Assembly (NCBI GenBank): GCA_963824215.1
Contig: CAWGOE010000001.1
Location: forward strand, 186,001-250,000
Source of the DNA: VRUE01 sp963824215
GTDB lineage: Bacteria; Actinomycetota; Thermoleophilia; Solirubrobacterales; 70-9
Direction of reading: 5' to 3'
Length of the DNA: 64,000 nucleotides
Positions 42,570 to 51,315 of this stretch are shown piece after piece; the first letter of the stretch is position 1; every line of letters starts with the position of its first letter. Under the pieces are notes generated by a model, which did not search any database, was not told where the DNA came from, and saw nothing but the letters and a program-made list of their open reading frames with translations. The translations under genes and the position numbers were made by a program.

Positions 42570-43946
42570 GTGGAGACCGCGCCCGGGCAGACGGCGACGC
42601 GTCCGCGGCGCGGCGAACAGGTCGAGATCGAGGTCGACTCGCTCGCCTTCGGCGGGCGCGGAGTCGCCCGCATTGGCGGCTACGTCGTCTTTGTCGCCGG
42701 CGGCCTGCCCGGCGACCTGGTGCGGGCGGAGATCACCAAGCCGAAGAAGCGCTTCGCCGAGGCGCGGGCGGTCGAGCTGCTGCGGCCAGGGGCCGACCGG
42801 ATCGCAAACCGCTGCAGGCACGAAGGCGAGCCCTGCCCGGGCGCGCCATGGCAAGGCCTCGCTTACGAGCAGCAGCTGGTCGAGAAGCGCCAGCAAGTGG
42901 ACGAGGCGCTGCGGCGAATCGGCGGCCTCGACGGCTTCGAGCTGGAGGAGATCGAGCCGGCGCTGGAGCAATGGCGCTACCGCAACAAGCTCGAATACTC
43001 CTTCGGCCTCCGCGACGAGCAGACCGTGCTCGGCTTCCACGCCAGCGGCCGCTGGGACCTGGTCATCGGCGTCGAGGACTGCCTGCTGGCCTCCGAGCGC
43101 GGCAACGCGGCCCGCAACGAGGTCCGCGAATGGGCGCGCGAGGAATCCGTCGCCCCGTACGACCGGCCGGCCGGCACGGGCACGCTCTGCAACCTGGTCG
43201 TGCGCGAGGGCAAGCGCAGCGGCCAGATCCAGACCCGGCTGGTGACCACACCGAAACGACTGCCCAAGCCGCCCGTCGACCTGCACACGGTGGTCGACAA
43301 CGGCTCGGGCGGCAGCGAGGGACCGACAGGCGTGCTCGGCGAGGAACTGCTGCGCGAGCAGCTCTGCGGGCTCGAGTTCGAGATGTCCTACAACGCCTTC
43401 TTCCAGACCAACACCGAGATGGCTGAGCGGCTCTACGCGATCGCCGCCGAGTACGCCGGCCTCAGCGGCGGCGAGCGCGTCTTCGACCTCTACTGCGGGA
43501 TCGGCACGATCGGCCTCAGCATGGCCCGCCTCGCCGGCGAGGTCTGGGGGCTGGAGCTCGTCCCCGACGCGATCGCCGACGCGGAGCGCAACGCCGAGCG
43601 CAACGGGATCGAGAACGCGCGCTTCCTGGCCGGCAGCGCGAGAACCGGCGTAAGACCCCTGGTGGAGCAAGCGGGCAAACCCGACGTCGTCCTGCTCGAC
43701 CCGCCCCGCGCCGGCCTCTCGCAGAAGATCGTCCGGCGCGTGCTCGAGTGCGAGGCGAAGCGGATCGTCTACGTCTCCTGCAACCCGACGACGCTGGCGC
43801 CGAACGCGGCCCAACTGGTCGAGGCGGGATATACCCTGCGCCGCGTGAAACCGGTCGACATGTTCCCCCAGACCCCCCACATCGAGTGCGTCGCGCTGCT
43901 TGAGAAAGCCGCCCCCGGACGCGGTAGCGGAGGAGGCGGCGCTTGA
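42570..43946 (+). CDS. rlmD: 23S rRNA (uracil-C5)-methyltransferase, RlmD/TrmA family
   Basis: 458 residues. An N-terminal TRAM domain (DSLAFGGRGVARIGGYVVFV), a cysteine cluster (CRHEGEPCPG) that may ligate an Fe-S centre, the SAM motif FDLYCGIGTIGL, catalytic SCNPTT and DPPRAG. It makes m5U in rRNA or tRNA. The rRNA assignment is by family resemblance. Start GTG directly follows the preceding stop; its own stop overlaps the next ATG. Confidence 0.85.
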   Translation: METAPGQTATRPRRGEQVEIEVDSLAFGGRGVARIGGYVVFVAGGLPGDLVRAEITKPKKRFAEARAVELLRPGADRIANRCRHEGEPCPGAPWQGLAYEQQLVEKRQQVDEALRRIGGLDGFELEEIEPALEQWRYRNKLEYSFGLRDEQTVLGFHASGRWDLVIGVEDCLLASERGNAARNEVREWAREESVAPYDRPAGTGTLCNLVVREGKRSGQIQTRLVTTPKRLPKPPVDLHTVVDNGSGGSEGPTGVLGEELLREQLCGLEFEMSYNAFFQTNTEMAERLYAIAAEYAGLSGGERVFDLYCGIGTIGLSMARLAGEVWGLELVPDAIADAERNAERNGIENARFLAGSARTGVRPLVEQAGKPDVVLLDPPRAGLSQKIVRRVLECEAKRIVYVSCNPTTLAPNAAQLVEAGYTLRRVKPVDMFPQTPHIECVALLEKAAPGRGSGGGGA

Positions 43947-44728
43947 TGAGGGGGACTCGCGGCTTCGGCGTCGCCGCCGGGCTCGATTCAGAGGTGGCGC
44001 GGCCGCTTGCCGCCCGCTGCGCCGAGCTCGGTTACGACTCGCTCTGGTCCAACGACCATCCCGGTGCGAAGGGTCTGGAGATGCTCGCCGAGTTCGCCGC
44101 CGCGGCGCCCGCGGTCGACCTCGGCGTCGCCGTGATCGCGCTCGATCGCACGCCGCCGCAGGAGATCGCCGCCGACATCGAGCGGCTCGGCATCGACCCG
44201 CCAAAGCTCTGGCTCGGGGTCGGCGCCGGCTTCTCGAAGAAGCCGCTGACGCGGATGCACGAGTCCCTACCCGAGCTGCACGAGCAGCTGCCCGGCGTGC
44301 GCCTCGTCCTCGCCGCGATGGGGCCAAAGATGTGCGCCCTCGCCGGCGCCGAGTTCGACGGCGTCTTCTTCAACTGGATGACGCCGGAGTTCGCCGCCCG
44401 CGCCCGCAGTCAGGTCGAGGCCGGGGCGAGCGAGGCGGGCCGCGAGTGCCCACCGGTGTTCGGCTACGTCCGCACCGCCGTCGGCCCCGACGCCGCCGAG
44501 CGCCTCGCCAAGGAGGAGTCCTTCTACCGCGACCTGCACGCCGGCTACCGCAACCACTTCGACCGTCTAGGCGAGCCCGAGGGTACCGTCGGCGTAGCCG
44601 CGGCGGACGCCGACACGACTCAAAAGCAACTCGCCTCCTACACCGCTTTGGACACGGTGGTCGTTCGAGGCCTCGCTTCGGCCACTGTGGATGCGATGGG
44701 CAACGTCGCCACCGCCGCGGCTCCGTAA
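43946..44728 (+). CDS. LLM-class (luciferase-like, F420-type) oxidoreductase
   Basis: 260 residues from the ATG at 43946 (TGATG overlap with rlmD). TIM-barrel signatures: LGYDSLWSNDHP, LGVAVIALDRTPPQEIAADI, KLWLGVGAG. Short for the family and lacking the usual insertion, as in actinobacterial F420-dependent members. Substrate unknown. Its stop codon is followed at once by a long palindrome. Confidence 0.82.
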   Translation: MRGTRGFGVAAGLDSEVARPLAARCAELGYDSLWSNDHPGAKGLEMLAEFAAAAPAVDLGVAVIALDRTPPQEIAADIERLGIDPPKLWLGVGAGFSKKPLTRMHESLPELHEQLPGVRLVLAAMGPKMCALAGAEFDGVFFNWMTPEFAARARSQVEAGASEAGRECPPVFGYVRTAVGPDAAERLAKEESFYRDLHAGYRNHFDRLGEPEGTVGVAAADADTTQKQLASYTALDTVVVRGLASATVDAMGNVATAAAP

Positions 44729-44848
44729 GGAGGGACGGGGTGCCCCTCCGACGCAGCGGCGTCCTGATTTTCGCAGCGGAACTCTCAACGAGAGACGCCT
44801 AGTCAGCGGCGAAAATCCCAGCAAGGCGGAGGGGCACCCCGTCCCTCC
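44729..44848. terminator. Long palindrome at converging gene ends (element A)
   Basis: A perfect 22-bp inverted repeat (44729-44750 with 44827-44848) begins right after the stop of the plus-strand gene and ends nine bases before the stop of the minus-strand gene. Inside, GATTTTCGC (44766-44774) pairs with GCGAAAATC (44809-44817). It should terminate both genes. No second copy of its core is visible in the window. Confidence 0.75.
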
Positions 44849-44857
44849 TCTCAACCG

Positions 44858-45520
44858 CTAGTACGGCGGTAGGTCCTCGTACCACTCCCCGAGGGTCTTG
44901 AAGGAGCGCCAGAAGCGCTGCTTGGCGCCCTCTTCGTCGAGCGATTCGTCGATGTCGGGCGTGTAGAGGGCGTCGATGGTGGGGGTGAAGGCTTGGATCT
45001 CTCCCTCCCGGGGCTCAACCTCGCGGGCCAGGGGGACCCGGAGGCTGTTGAGCACGCGCAGGGCTGGTTCGCCCATGATCACGATGATTTTCGGCTGCAC
45101 GATCGCCAGCTCCTCGAGCATCCGCCGCACGCACTCTTCGGCGGCGAGGTCGGGCTCGGCGATCGGGCACTTGACGCAGAGCGTGCCGTAGACGACCAGC
45201 GGGTCGATCCCCAGCCGCTTGAAGCTTTTCATCAGGGCGTTGCCGGCGCGGCCATAAAAGGCGACGCCCTCTTCGATCTCGGCGACGCCGGGGGCGTGCT
45301 TGATCATGAAGACGTCGGCCTGGGGATGGCCCGAGCCAAGCACCGGCATCAGCTTGCCGCGCGGGCAGTGCTTGCACTCCTGCACCTCGTGGGTCAGGTT
45401 GTTGAGCTCGCGGATCGCGCGCTCCAGGTACTTCTCTCTGATCTCGTCGTCGGTCGCCGGCACTGTCGGCGATTTCTTTGACGGGCCGGGCGCGCTTCCT
45501 TTCGTCCGCGCGTCATGCAT
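44858..45520 (-). CDS. Uracil-DNA glycosylase family 4-like protein, divergent active site
   Basis: 220 residues. The fold is suggested by ECKHCPRGKLMPVLGSGHP, the GVAFYGRAGNALMKSF segment and GTLCVKCPI; four Cys (CKHC and CVKC) fit the Fe-S cluster of family 4. However, the usual GEAPG is MIKHAPG, and no HPS-type motif appears near the C-terminus. It may have another specificity or be inactive. The N-terminal 30 residues are probably disordered. It lies 18 bases downstream of the PHP gene. Confidence 0.75.
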   Translation of the reverse strand: MHDARTKGSAPGPSKKSPTVPATDDEIREKYLERAIRELNNLTHEVQECKHCPRGKLMPVLGSGHPQADVFMIKHAPGVAEIEEGVAFYGRAGNALMKSFKRLGIDPLVVYGTLCVKCPIAEPDLAAEECVRRMLEELAIVQPKIIVIMGEPALRVLNSLRVPLAREVEPREGEIQAFTPTIDALYTPDIDESLDEEGAKQRFWRSFKTLGEWYEDLPPY

Positions 45521-45538
45521 CAGCTCTTGCCTCGTGCA

Positions 45539-46834
45539 TCAACCCTTGCCGCTGGCCCGACCGCCAACCGAACGCCGTTTTTTGCGCGGCCGCCCACCCC
45601 GCACCGGCTTGGCGTCGGGGACGCTGCGCTTTGGCGCCTTCGGCCGCCCCGCCGTCTGCAGCAACTTCAGCGCCTGCACGTAGACGAGGTTCTTGTGCTT
45701 GCGGGTGATGTCGGCGTCGCGCATCGCCTCGAGGAACTCTGTCGGCCCATCGAAGTCGTGGATCCGCACCCGCACGCTGCCCAAGCCCTGGGCGACGTGG
45801 CTGTCGGAGCCGGCGCCGGGCACGATCCGATACTTGCGGGCAAAGCGCTCCGCCTCTTCGTTGAAGGCAGTCAGCGCCACCCGCGGGTTGAAGACCTCGA
45901 GGATGTCGATCTCCTCGACGATGTCGAGCAGGTGCTCGTAGTCGGGCACCGAGTGGAAGCGGTCGAACGGGTGCGGCACGTAGACGAGGCCGCCCTGGCG
46001 ACGGATCTCAGCGATCGTCTCCGCCATCGTCATCCCGCGCGGGATCTTCTCCTCGAGGAAGAGGCCGATCACCTCGCCCTGCTCGGCCGTCTTTACCTCC
46101 TCGGCGACGATCACCTTGATGTCGCCCATCTCCTTCGCGATCCGCCGTGCCTCCAGCGCCCCGGAGACCTCGTTGTGGTCGGTGATCGCGATCGCGCCGA
46201 GGCCCCGATCCCGAGCCGTCTCCAACAGCACCTTGACCGGCGTCGCGCAGTCGGGCGAGTGGTCGGTGTGCATGTGCAGATCAACCTCGATTAGGGGGCG
46301 CCGTGCGATCCGCTTTCGCACATCGGCGTCGCCAGCTGGGTCATGCCGGCGGGCAAGCAGACGGCGGTAGATCGCTTCCAGCTGGTCGGCGACAGCGGTC
46401 CAGTCGCGCTCCCCGCCAGCCGCCTCGACCAGCTCGTAGGGACCGGGGAAGTAGCGCTCGAGCAGCTCGCCGGTCGCCGGCGTGGCGACGGTGCGCGCGT
46501 CGAGGCGACCGAAGAAGACCTCGACCAGGGGCCGCGCCACCTGGGTTGAGAGGACCCGCTCCTGCGGTTTGTGGAAAGTCGCGACGTTGAGCGAGTAGGA
46601 GTGGCGCAGCGCCGCCGAGGAGACGCTGGGCGCGAACGGCTCGTGGACGTGGGCGATGTCGGGCGAATTGGCGGCGAGCAGCCGTTTGACCGGCTCGCCC
46701 GAGCCGATGCGGAGCACCTCGTGCCCGCGCCGCTCGAGCTCCTCGGAGACCCGCCCGACGAACTCGTTGACGGGGTTGCGGGTGGCCCGCCTGTGCGGCG
46801 AGACCTGGGCTATCGAGAGCGGCTCGCCCGGCAC
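45539..46834 (-). CDS. PHP-domain metal-dependent phosphoesterase with glycosyltransferase-like N-terminus
   Basis: 431 residues. Residues 1-150 resemble the N-terminal half of a GT4 glycosyltransferase (IAQVSPHRRATRNPVNEFV … DIAHVHEPFAPS). Residues ~175-390 are a PHP domain with metal ligands in DLHMHTDHSPDC, ITDHNEVSG, VPHPFDRF and GAGSDSHV. A basic C-terminal tail (RPRKKRRSVGGRASGKG) follows. No GT C-terminal half, so the first part may be a binding module. It is seven bases downstream of ino1 and may act on an inositol- or mannose-linked metabolite (inference). Confidence 0.78.
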   Translation of the reverse strand: MPGEPLSIAQVSPHRRATRNPVNEFVGRVSEELERRGHEVLRIGSGEPVKRLLAANSPDIAHVHEPFAPSVSSAALRHSYSLNVATFHKPQERVLSTQVARPLVEVFFGRLDARTVATPATGELLERYFPGPYELVEAAGGERDWTAVADQLEAIYRRLLARRHDPAGDADVRKRIARRPLIEVDLHMHTDHSPDCATPVKVLLETARDRGLGAIAITDHNEVSGALEARRIAKEMGDIKVIVAEEVKTAEQGEVIGLFLEEKIPRGMTMAETIAEIRRQGGLVYVPHPFDRFHSVPDYEHLLDIVEEIDILEVFNPRVALTAFNEEAERFARKYRIVPGAGSDSHVAQGLGSVRVRIHDFDGPTEFLEAMRDADITRKHKNLVYVQALKLLQTAGRPKAPKRSVPDAKPVRGGRPRKKRRSVGGRASGKG

Positions 46835-46840
46835 GGGCGA

Positions 46841-47998
46841 CTAGCCCGCCGAGACCTTCGCCCCGGCCGGCGCCTTGCCCCGTGCGTTCTCGGCGATGAA
46901 CTCCTCAGTCTGCTCGCGCGCTTCGTCGTCGGGACGCTGGCTGTGCGGCGACTTCATCAGGTAGCTGGAGGGCCCGTCGAGCTGGCCGGCGATGCCGTTG
47001 TTCAGCGCCAGCTTGATCAGTCGCACCGCGTCGATGACGACACCGGCCGAGTTGGGCGAGTCCCAGACCTCGAGCTTCAGCTCGACGGTGAGCGGCACGT
47101 CGCCGAAGGCTTTGCCCTCAACCCGAATGTGCGCCCACTTACGATCGGTCAGCCAGGGGACGTAGTCGGAGGGACCGACGTGAACATCTTTATCGGGCAG
47201 CTCGTGGCCCATGATCGAGGTGACCGCGTTGGTCTTCGAGATCTTCTTCGAGTCGAGCCGCTCGCGCTCGAGCATGTTGTAGAAGTCCATGTTGCCGCCG
47301 ACGTTGAGCTGCGAGGTGCGCTCGACCCGCACGCCGCGGTCGTGGAAGAGGCGAGCAAGCTGGCGGTGGACGATCGTCGCCCCGACCTGGGACTTGATGT
47401 CGTCGCCGATGATCGGCAGGCCGGCCTCTTTGAAGCGCTTGTCCCAGTAGTCCTCGCGAGCGATGAAGACCGGCAGGCAGTTGACGAAGCCAACGCCCGC
47501 CGTGAGCGCCTGCTCGACGTACCACTTGGTCGCCTCCTCGGAGCCAACCGGCAGGTAGCAGACCAGCACGTCCGCCTTGGTCTCTTTGAGAATGCCGACC
47601 ACGTCCGCCGTTTCGCCCGGCGCTTTGGTGATCTTCTCTTTGAGGTACTTGCCAAGGCCGTCGTGGGTCATGCCGCGCTCGACCTTTACCCCGAGCTCGG
47701 GGACGTCGGCGAACTTGATCGTGTCGTTCTGGCCTGACCAGATCGCCTCGGAGAGGTCCTTGCCGACCTTCTCGGAGTCGATGTCGAAGGCGGCGACGAA
47801 CTCGACGTCGCGGACGTGGTAGCCGCCGAGGTCGACGTGCATCAAGCCCGGGACTTCATCGCTGGCGTCGGCGTCCTTGTAGTACTGGACTCCCTGGATG
47901 AAGGAGTTGGCGCAGTTGCCGACACCGACTATCGCGACGCGGACCTTCTCGTCCGCGTGGGCGGCGCCGTTGGAGCTGGCTCCGTTGGTCTCACTCAT
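46841..47998 (-). CDS. ino1: Inositol-3-phosphate synthase
   Basis: 385 residues. The NAD-binding turn VAIVGVGNCANSFIQG, NCLPVFIA, KSQVGATIVHRQLA with the catalytic lysine region, and LNVGGNMDFYNM are diagnostic of the actinobacterial/archaeal type. It converts glucose 6-phosphate to inositol 1-phosphate (3-phosphate numbering), the first step to phosphatidylinositol and mycothiol-type thiols. It lies directly upstream of the PHP gene and downstream of the PI synthase-like gene. Confidence 0.94.
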   Translation of the reverse strand: MSETNGASSNGAAHADEKVRVAIVGVGNCANSFIQGVQYYKDADASDEVPGLMHVDLGGYHVRDVEFVAAFDIDSEKVGKDLSEAIWSGQNDTIKFADVPELGVKVERGMTHDGLGKYLKEKITKAPGETADVVGILKETKADVLVCYLPVGSEEATKWYVEQALTAGVGFVNCLPVFIAREDYWDKRFKEAGLPIIGDDIKSQVGATIVHRQLARLFHDRGVRVERTSQLNVGGNMDFYNMLERERLDSKKISKTNAVTSIMGHELPDKDVHVGPSDYVPWLTDRKWAHIRVEGKAFGDVPLTVELKLEVWDSPNSAGVVIDAVRLIKLALNNGIAGQLDGPSSYLMKSPHSQRPDDEAREQTEEFIAENARGKAPAGAKVSAG

Positions 47999-48060
47999 GA
48001 AGTTCTAGGTTCCTTCCTCGATCTGGCTGACTGGCAAAGCAAACCTGCGACAGCGCCTGG

Positions 48061-48726
48061 TTACACCTCTGGAGGCGGTTGGACCTCGCTTGAAAGCTCG
48101 TTTCTGACGTGCCATACGCGCTGGATCGTCGTGACGATGGTCAGCGCCGCGATCAGGTAGACCGCCGGTGCCAGAAGCTCGAAATCACCGAGCCCGGCGC
48201 CCTTGGCGAAGACCAAGCCGATGGAGAGTATGACTACCCGCACGGGGCGCGTCGCCAACCCCACCTTGCACTCGACCCCGAGCGCCTCGGCGCGGGCCCG
48301 CGTGTAGGAGACCATCAACGAGCCGAGCACCGCGACGACGCACATCGCGGCGGCGAAATCGTCGCCCGTGGCGGCGAAGTAGCCGGCAACCGCGGCGAGC
48401 ACGATTCCCTCCTCGATCCGGTCCAGGGTCGAGTCGAGAAAGGCGCCGAAGAGGGTCCCCTTGCCGGACATGCGCGAGTAGCGCCCGTCCAGCGTGTCCA
48501 TCACCGAGCCGGCGATGAAGGCGACCCCGGCCAGGAAGAAGAGGCGTTGGGTCACGAGGCCGGCAGCGATCAGGTTGCCGACGAGGCCGGCGATTGAGAT
48601 CGCGTTCGGGGTCAGGCGCGACTCGATCAGGCGATCGCGCGCGTAGGCGCGCAACTCTTGCCCGTTGCGCGGCTGGCGTCCGTTGCGGCGGCTGCTCGGG
48701 GCGCTCGGGGGCGCCGACGAATCCAT
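48061..48726 (-). CDS. CDP-alcohol phosphatidyltransferase, PI-phosphate synthase-like
   Basis: 221 residues from the ATG at 48726; an earlier ATG at 48753 would lie inside the palindrome. The family motif appears as DGRYSRMSGKGTLFGAFLDS followed by TLDR, with all three Asp preserved and Ser where Ala is usual. Six hydrophobic spans. Beside ino1, it most likely condenses CDP-diacylglycerol with inositol phosphate (actinobacterial phosphatidylinositol route), in the plasma membrane. Its end and ino1 are about 60 bases apart. Confidence 0.85.
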   Translation of the reverse strand: MDSSAPPSAPSSRRNGRQPRNGQELRAYARDRLIESRLTPNAISIAGLVGNLIAAGLVTQRLFFLAGVAFIAGSVMDTLDGRYSRMSGKGTLFGAFLDSTLDRIEEGIVLAAVAGYFAATGDDFAAAMCVVAVLGSLMVSYTRARAEALGVECKVGLATRPVRVVILSIGLVFAKGAGLGDFELLAPAVYLIAALTIVTTIQRVWHVRNELSSEVQPPPEV

Positions 48727-48745
48727 TGACGCCAGGCTAACGGAC

Positions 48746-48859
48746 GAGGCCATCCCGGCAGGGGTTCCACTTAACTTTTTCGGTGGATCGCGGGTGGGCT
48801 GTCGCCCGAAGGCCCTGACGAAAAAGTACAAGACGTTCCACCCCTACCGGGATGGCCTC
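48746..48859. terminator. Palindromic repeat, family 1 copy (element B)
   Basis: 19-base arms at 48746-48764 and 48841-48859 pair with one mismatch (a G-U in minus-strand RNA). The 92-base core 48760-48851 matches 51743-51834 at all but five positions, with an inner ACTTTTTCG/CGAAAAAGT pair and a GGGC/GCCC tip. It starts at the stop codon of the PAP2 gene on the minus strand. Confidence 0.8.
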
Positions 48860-49632
48860 TACGCGTCAGCCTCCTGCGGGGTGCGCCAGCTCCAGGCGTG
48901 TGGCCGGGCGCGGGCTAGCAGCCGGCTGGCTACTAGAGCTGAGATGGCGGCTACTCCCCAGCCGAGCGCGACGTCTAGCCAGTAGTGGTTGCCGGTGACG
49001 ATCACTACCCAGGCTACGAGCAGCGGCCAGCAGAGCCAGAAGACTTTGAACGGGCGGTGCTTGACCAGGCGGAAGGCGCTGAGCCCGACCATCGACGCGA
49101 AGGCGCAGTGCATGCTCGGCACCGCCGCGTAGGGGTTGATGAAGGCTTTCGCGAGCCCCGAGTCGTGGTTGACGCTGGAGAAGTCGTTGATCGTGTCGAC
49201 GAAGCCGTACTCGCCGAAGAAGCGCGGCGGCGCGGTCGGGTAGAGCGCGTAGCCGAGCAACGCCAGGCCCATCGAGACCATGAACATGTTGCGGACGAAG
49301 TAGTAGGCGCTGTTGTGGAAGAAGTAGACCCAGAAGAAGAAGGCGACGACGACCGCGAACTGGCTGTTCATGTAGACCTGATTGGCGAAGTCGATCAACC
49401 ACTGCGTCTGGGTGAAGAACGACTGCCAGCCGGGCTCGAAGAAGGTGTGGGTCGCGCGCTCGATGTCGATGATCTGCTGGCCGTTGGCGAAGGCCACGGC
49501 GCGCTGCCCGTCCGCAATGCCGCGCACGGTCTCGTATGCGAGATCGACGATTACGAGCAGGCCGATCTGCCTGCCCAGGTCGGCCCAGCCCTGGGGCAGC
49601 TTGGCGGTTAGCGCCGAAAACGCACGAGACAT
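48859..49632 (-). CDS. PAP2-superfamily membrane protein (inositol phosphotransferase-like)
   Basis: 257 residues, five to six hydrophobic spans. PAP2 catalytic motifs are AAVPSMHCAF and TGNHYWLDV, with His residues of the C2 and C3 motifs. This SMH…GNHYWLD pattern resembles Aur1/IPC-synthase-type phosphotransferases rather than simple phosphatases. Clustered with ino1 and the PI synthase-like gene, it may move inositol phosphate or dephosphorylate a polyprenyl or PI-type lipid. Acts at the membrane. Confidence 0.8.
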   Translation of the reverse strand: MSRAFSALTAKLPQGWADLGRQIGLLVIVDLAYETVRGIADGQRAVAFANGQQIIDIERATHTFFEPGWQSFFTQTQWLIDFANQVYMNSQFAVVVAFFFWVYFFHNSAYYFVRNMFMVSMGLALLGYALYPTAPPRFFGEYGFVDTINDFSSVNHDSGLAKAFINPYAAVPSMHCAFASMVGLSAFRLVKHRPFKVFWLCWPLLVAWVVIVTGNHYWLDVALGWGVAAISALVASRLLARARPHAWSWRTPQEADA

Positions 49633-49679
49633 CGGGTAATTGTAATCGGGTGGTTAACGGCGCGGCTGGGGCGCGGGGC

Positions 49680-49784
49680 AAGCAGGGTCGGGGGTCTCCC
49701 CGCGCGAACCCGCGACGAAACGGGCTTCCAGGTTCGGGGCGGCGCTGCTCACAAGTTCACGCGGGGAGACCCCCGACCCTGCTT
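49680..49784. terminator. Palindromic repeat, family 2 copy (element D)
   Basis: Perfect 25-bp arms (49680-49704 with 49760-49784). Read on the minus strand, after the hydrolase gene, the loop contains GAACTTGTGAGC, GCGCCGC, AAGCCCG and GTCGCGGGTTC in that order. The same order is found in the element at 62540. It ends 11 bases after the hydrolase stop. Confidence 0.8.
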
Positions 49785-49795
49785 CCTCAACCGCC

Positions 49796-50611
49796 CTATT
49801 TCACGAAGCTGAGGATGCGGTCTATGACTCGTGCGTCGTCGATCCAGGGCCAGTGGCCGGCGCCCTCGATCACTTCGAGGCTCGCGTTGGGGAGGGCCTT
49901 GGCGTAGGCATTTCCGAATTTGGTTGGTAGGTACGGGTCGCGGTTGCCCCAGAGGACCAGGGCGGGGCAGGTGAGCTTGTTTTGGTCCTTGCCGGCTGCC
50001 GCTAAGCGGTCGGGGTTGGCGTGGCGGTAGAGGGCGAGGATTGCGGCTTGGGTGCCCTTGTCCCAGTGGCGCCAGACCATGTCGACTAGCTCGGGCGGCA
50101 TTGAGCTACGGTCGCCCTTTGCCTGCCGCATCGTCAGCGCCATCGAGGCGCGGGTCGTGGTCGCGTTGGCAAGCTCGCCCAGCGGTCGGTTGCACCAGAC
50201 CCGGGCGACCCAGTGCCAGCGGTAGCCGGGCAGCAACGGCACGACGTTGACGATGACCAGCTTCTCGACCAGGTCCGGCCGGCGCTGGGCGCCGATCAGG
50301 GCCAGGCTGCCCCAGTCGTGGACGACCAGCTTGCGCTGGGTGACGCCAAGCTCGTCGAGACAGCGCTCCAGAAACGCCGAGAGCCCGTACATCGAGTAGT
50401 CGAAGCGGGTCGGATCGGGTCGATCCGACCGCCCCCAGCCGGGCATGTCGATCGCGATCGATGGCCCGCCGCACTGCATGAACGGCAGCCAGTCCTCGCC
50501 GTGGGTCGGGTTGCCGTGGCAGTAGACCGTCGGCGTTCCATCCCCCGGCACCCGCCGGTAGAAGACCCTGATCCCGTCGAGGATCAGCTCCCCCTCTTCG
50601 ATCGCCGCCAT
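49796..50611 (-). CDS. Alpha/beta hydrolase, haloalkane dehalogenase/epoxide hydrolase-like
   Basis: 271 residues from the ATG at 50611; the ATG at 50632 is an alternative. Oxyanion HGNPTHGED, nucleophile elbow VVHDWGSLAL with Asp as nucleophile (not Ser), acid in LWGNRDPYLP and His in GAGHWPW. An Asp nucleophile and Trp after it point to dehalogenases or epoxide hydrolases. Substrate not predictable. Divergent from nth. Confidence 0.82.
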   Translation of the reverse strand: MAAIEEGELILDGIRVFYRRVPGDGTPTVYCHGNPTHGEDWLPFMQCGGPSIAIDMPGWGRSDRPDPTRFDYSMYGLSAFLERCLDELGVTQRKLVVHDWGSLALIGAQRRPDLVEKLVIVNVVPLLPGYRWHWVARVWCNRPLGELANATTTRASMALTMRQAKGDRSSMPPELVDMVWRHWDKGTQAAILALYRHANPDRLAAAGKDQNKLTCPALVLWGNRDPYLPTKFGNAYAKALPNASLEVIEGAGHWPWIDDARVIDRILSFVK

Positions 50612-50646
50612 CACCCGCAGCATATGGGGCAACTAGGGTCCCGCCC

Positions 50647-51315
50647 GTGACCTGGAAGCAACCCGACAAGCGCCGCGTGCGAGCGATCCGCGACCGCCTG
50701 CGGGAGATGTACGGGCAGCCGGTCAACGAGCCACACGGGCACCCGATCGCCGAGTTGATCAAGACGGTGCTCTCCCAGCACACCAACGACCGCAACCGCG
50801 ACCGCTCTTTCGCCCAGCTGCGCGAGCGCTACCCGACCTGGGAGGAGGTGCGCGACGCTCCGGTGGACGAGCTGGAGGAGACGATCCGCCCCGGTGGGCT
50901 CGCCAAGCAGAAGGCGCCGCGGATCCAGGCGATCCTGGAGCAGCTCGGCGAGCATCCCGACCTCGACTGGACGAAGACGGCGCCGCGCGAGGAGTCGCTC
51001 GAGTTCCTGCTCTCGCTGCCCGGCGTCGGCCGCAAAACGGCGGCCTGCGTGCTGATCTTCACCTGGGGCATCCCGGAGATCCCGGTCGACGTCCACGTCC
51101 ACCGCGTCGGCGGCCGCCTCGGCCTCTTCCCGGCGAACGCCTCTTTCGAGCGCGCGCACGACGAGATGCTGGCGATCGTTCCGCCGGAGGACGCCTACGA
51201 GCTGCACATGAACCTGATCCGCCACGGCAGGCAGATATGCCGGCCGAAGCCCCGCTGCGGCGAGTGCGCCCTACGTCGCATGTGTCCCTGGTACCGTGCC
51301 GGCCCGAATGAGTAA
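50647..51315 (+). CDS. nth: Endonuclease III-type DNA glycosylase
   Basis: 222 residues. Helix-hairpin-helix LPGVGRKTAACV with the catalytic Lys, Asp in IPVDVHVHRV, and the 4Fe-4S loop C-x6-C-x2-C-x5-C at the C-terminus (CRPKPRCGECALRRMC). Removes oxidised pyrimidines in base-excision repair. The family SAQTTD segment reads SQHTNDRN, so it could be a divergent branch. Overlaps the cytochrome gene by eight bases. Confidence 0.88.
   Translation: MTWKQPDKRRVRAIRDRLREMYGQPVNEPHGHPIAELIKTVLSQHTNDRNRDRSFAQLRERYPTWEEVRDAPVDELEETIRPGGLAKQKAPRIQAILEQLGEHPDLDWTKTAPREESLEFLLSLPGVGRKTAACVLIFTWGIPEIPVDVHVHRVGGRLGLFPANASFERAHDEMLAIVPPEDAYELHMNLIRHGRQICRPKPRCGECALRRMCPWYRAGPNE

Noticed and set aside
42045..44327. 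760-residue minus-strand frame
   Set aside because: Antisense to rlmD and neighbours with Arg/Ala/Asp-rich composition and no motif; a GC-codon artefact.
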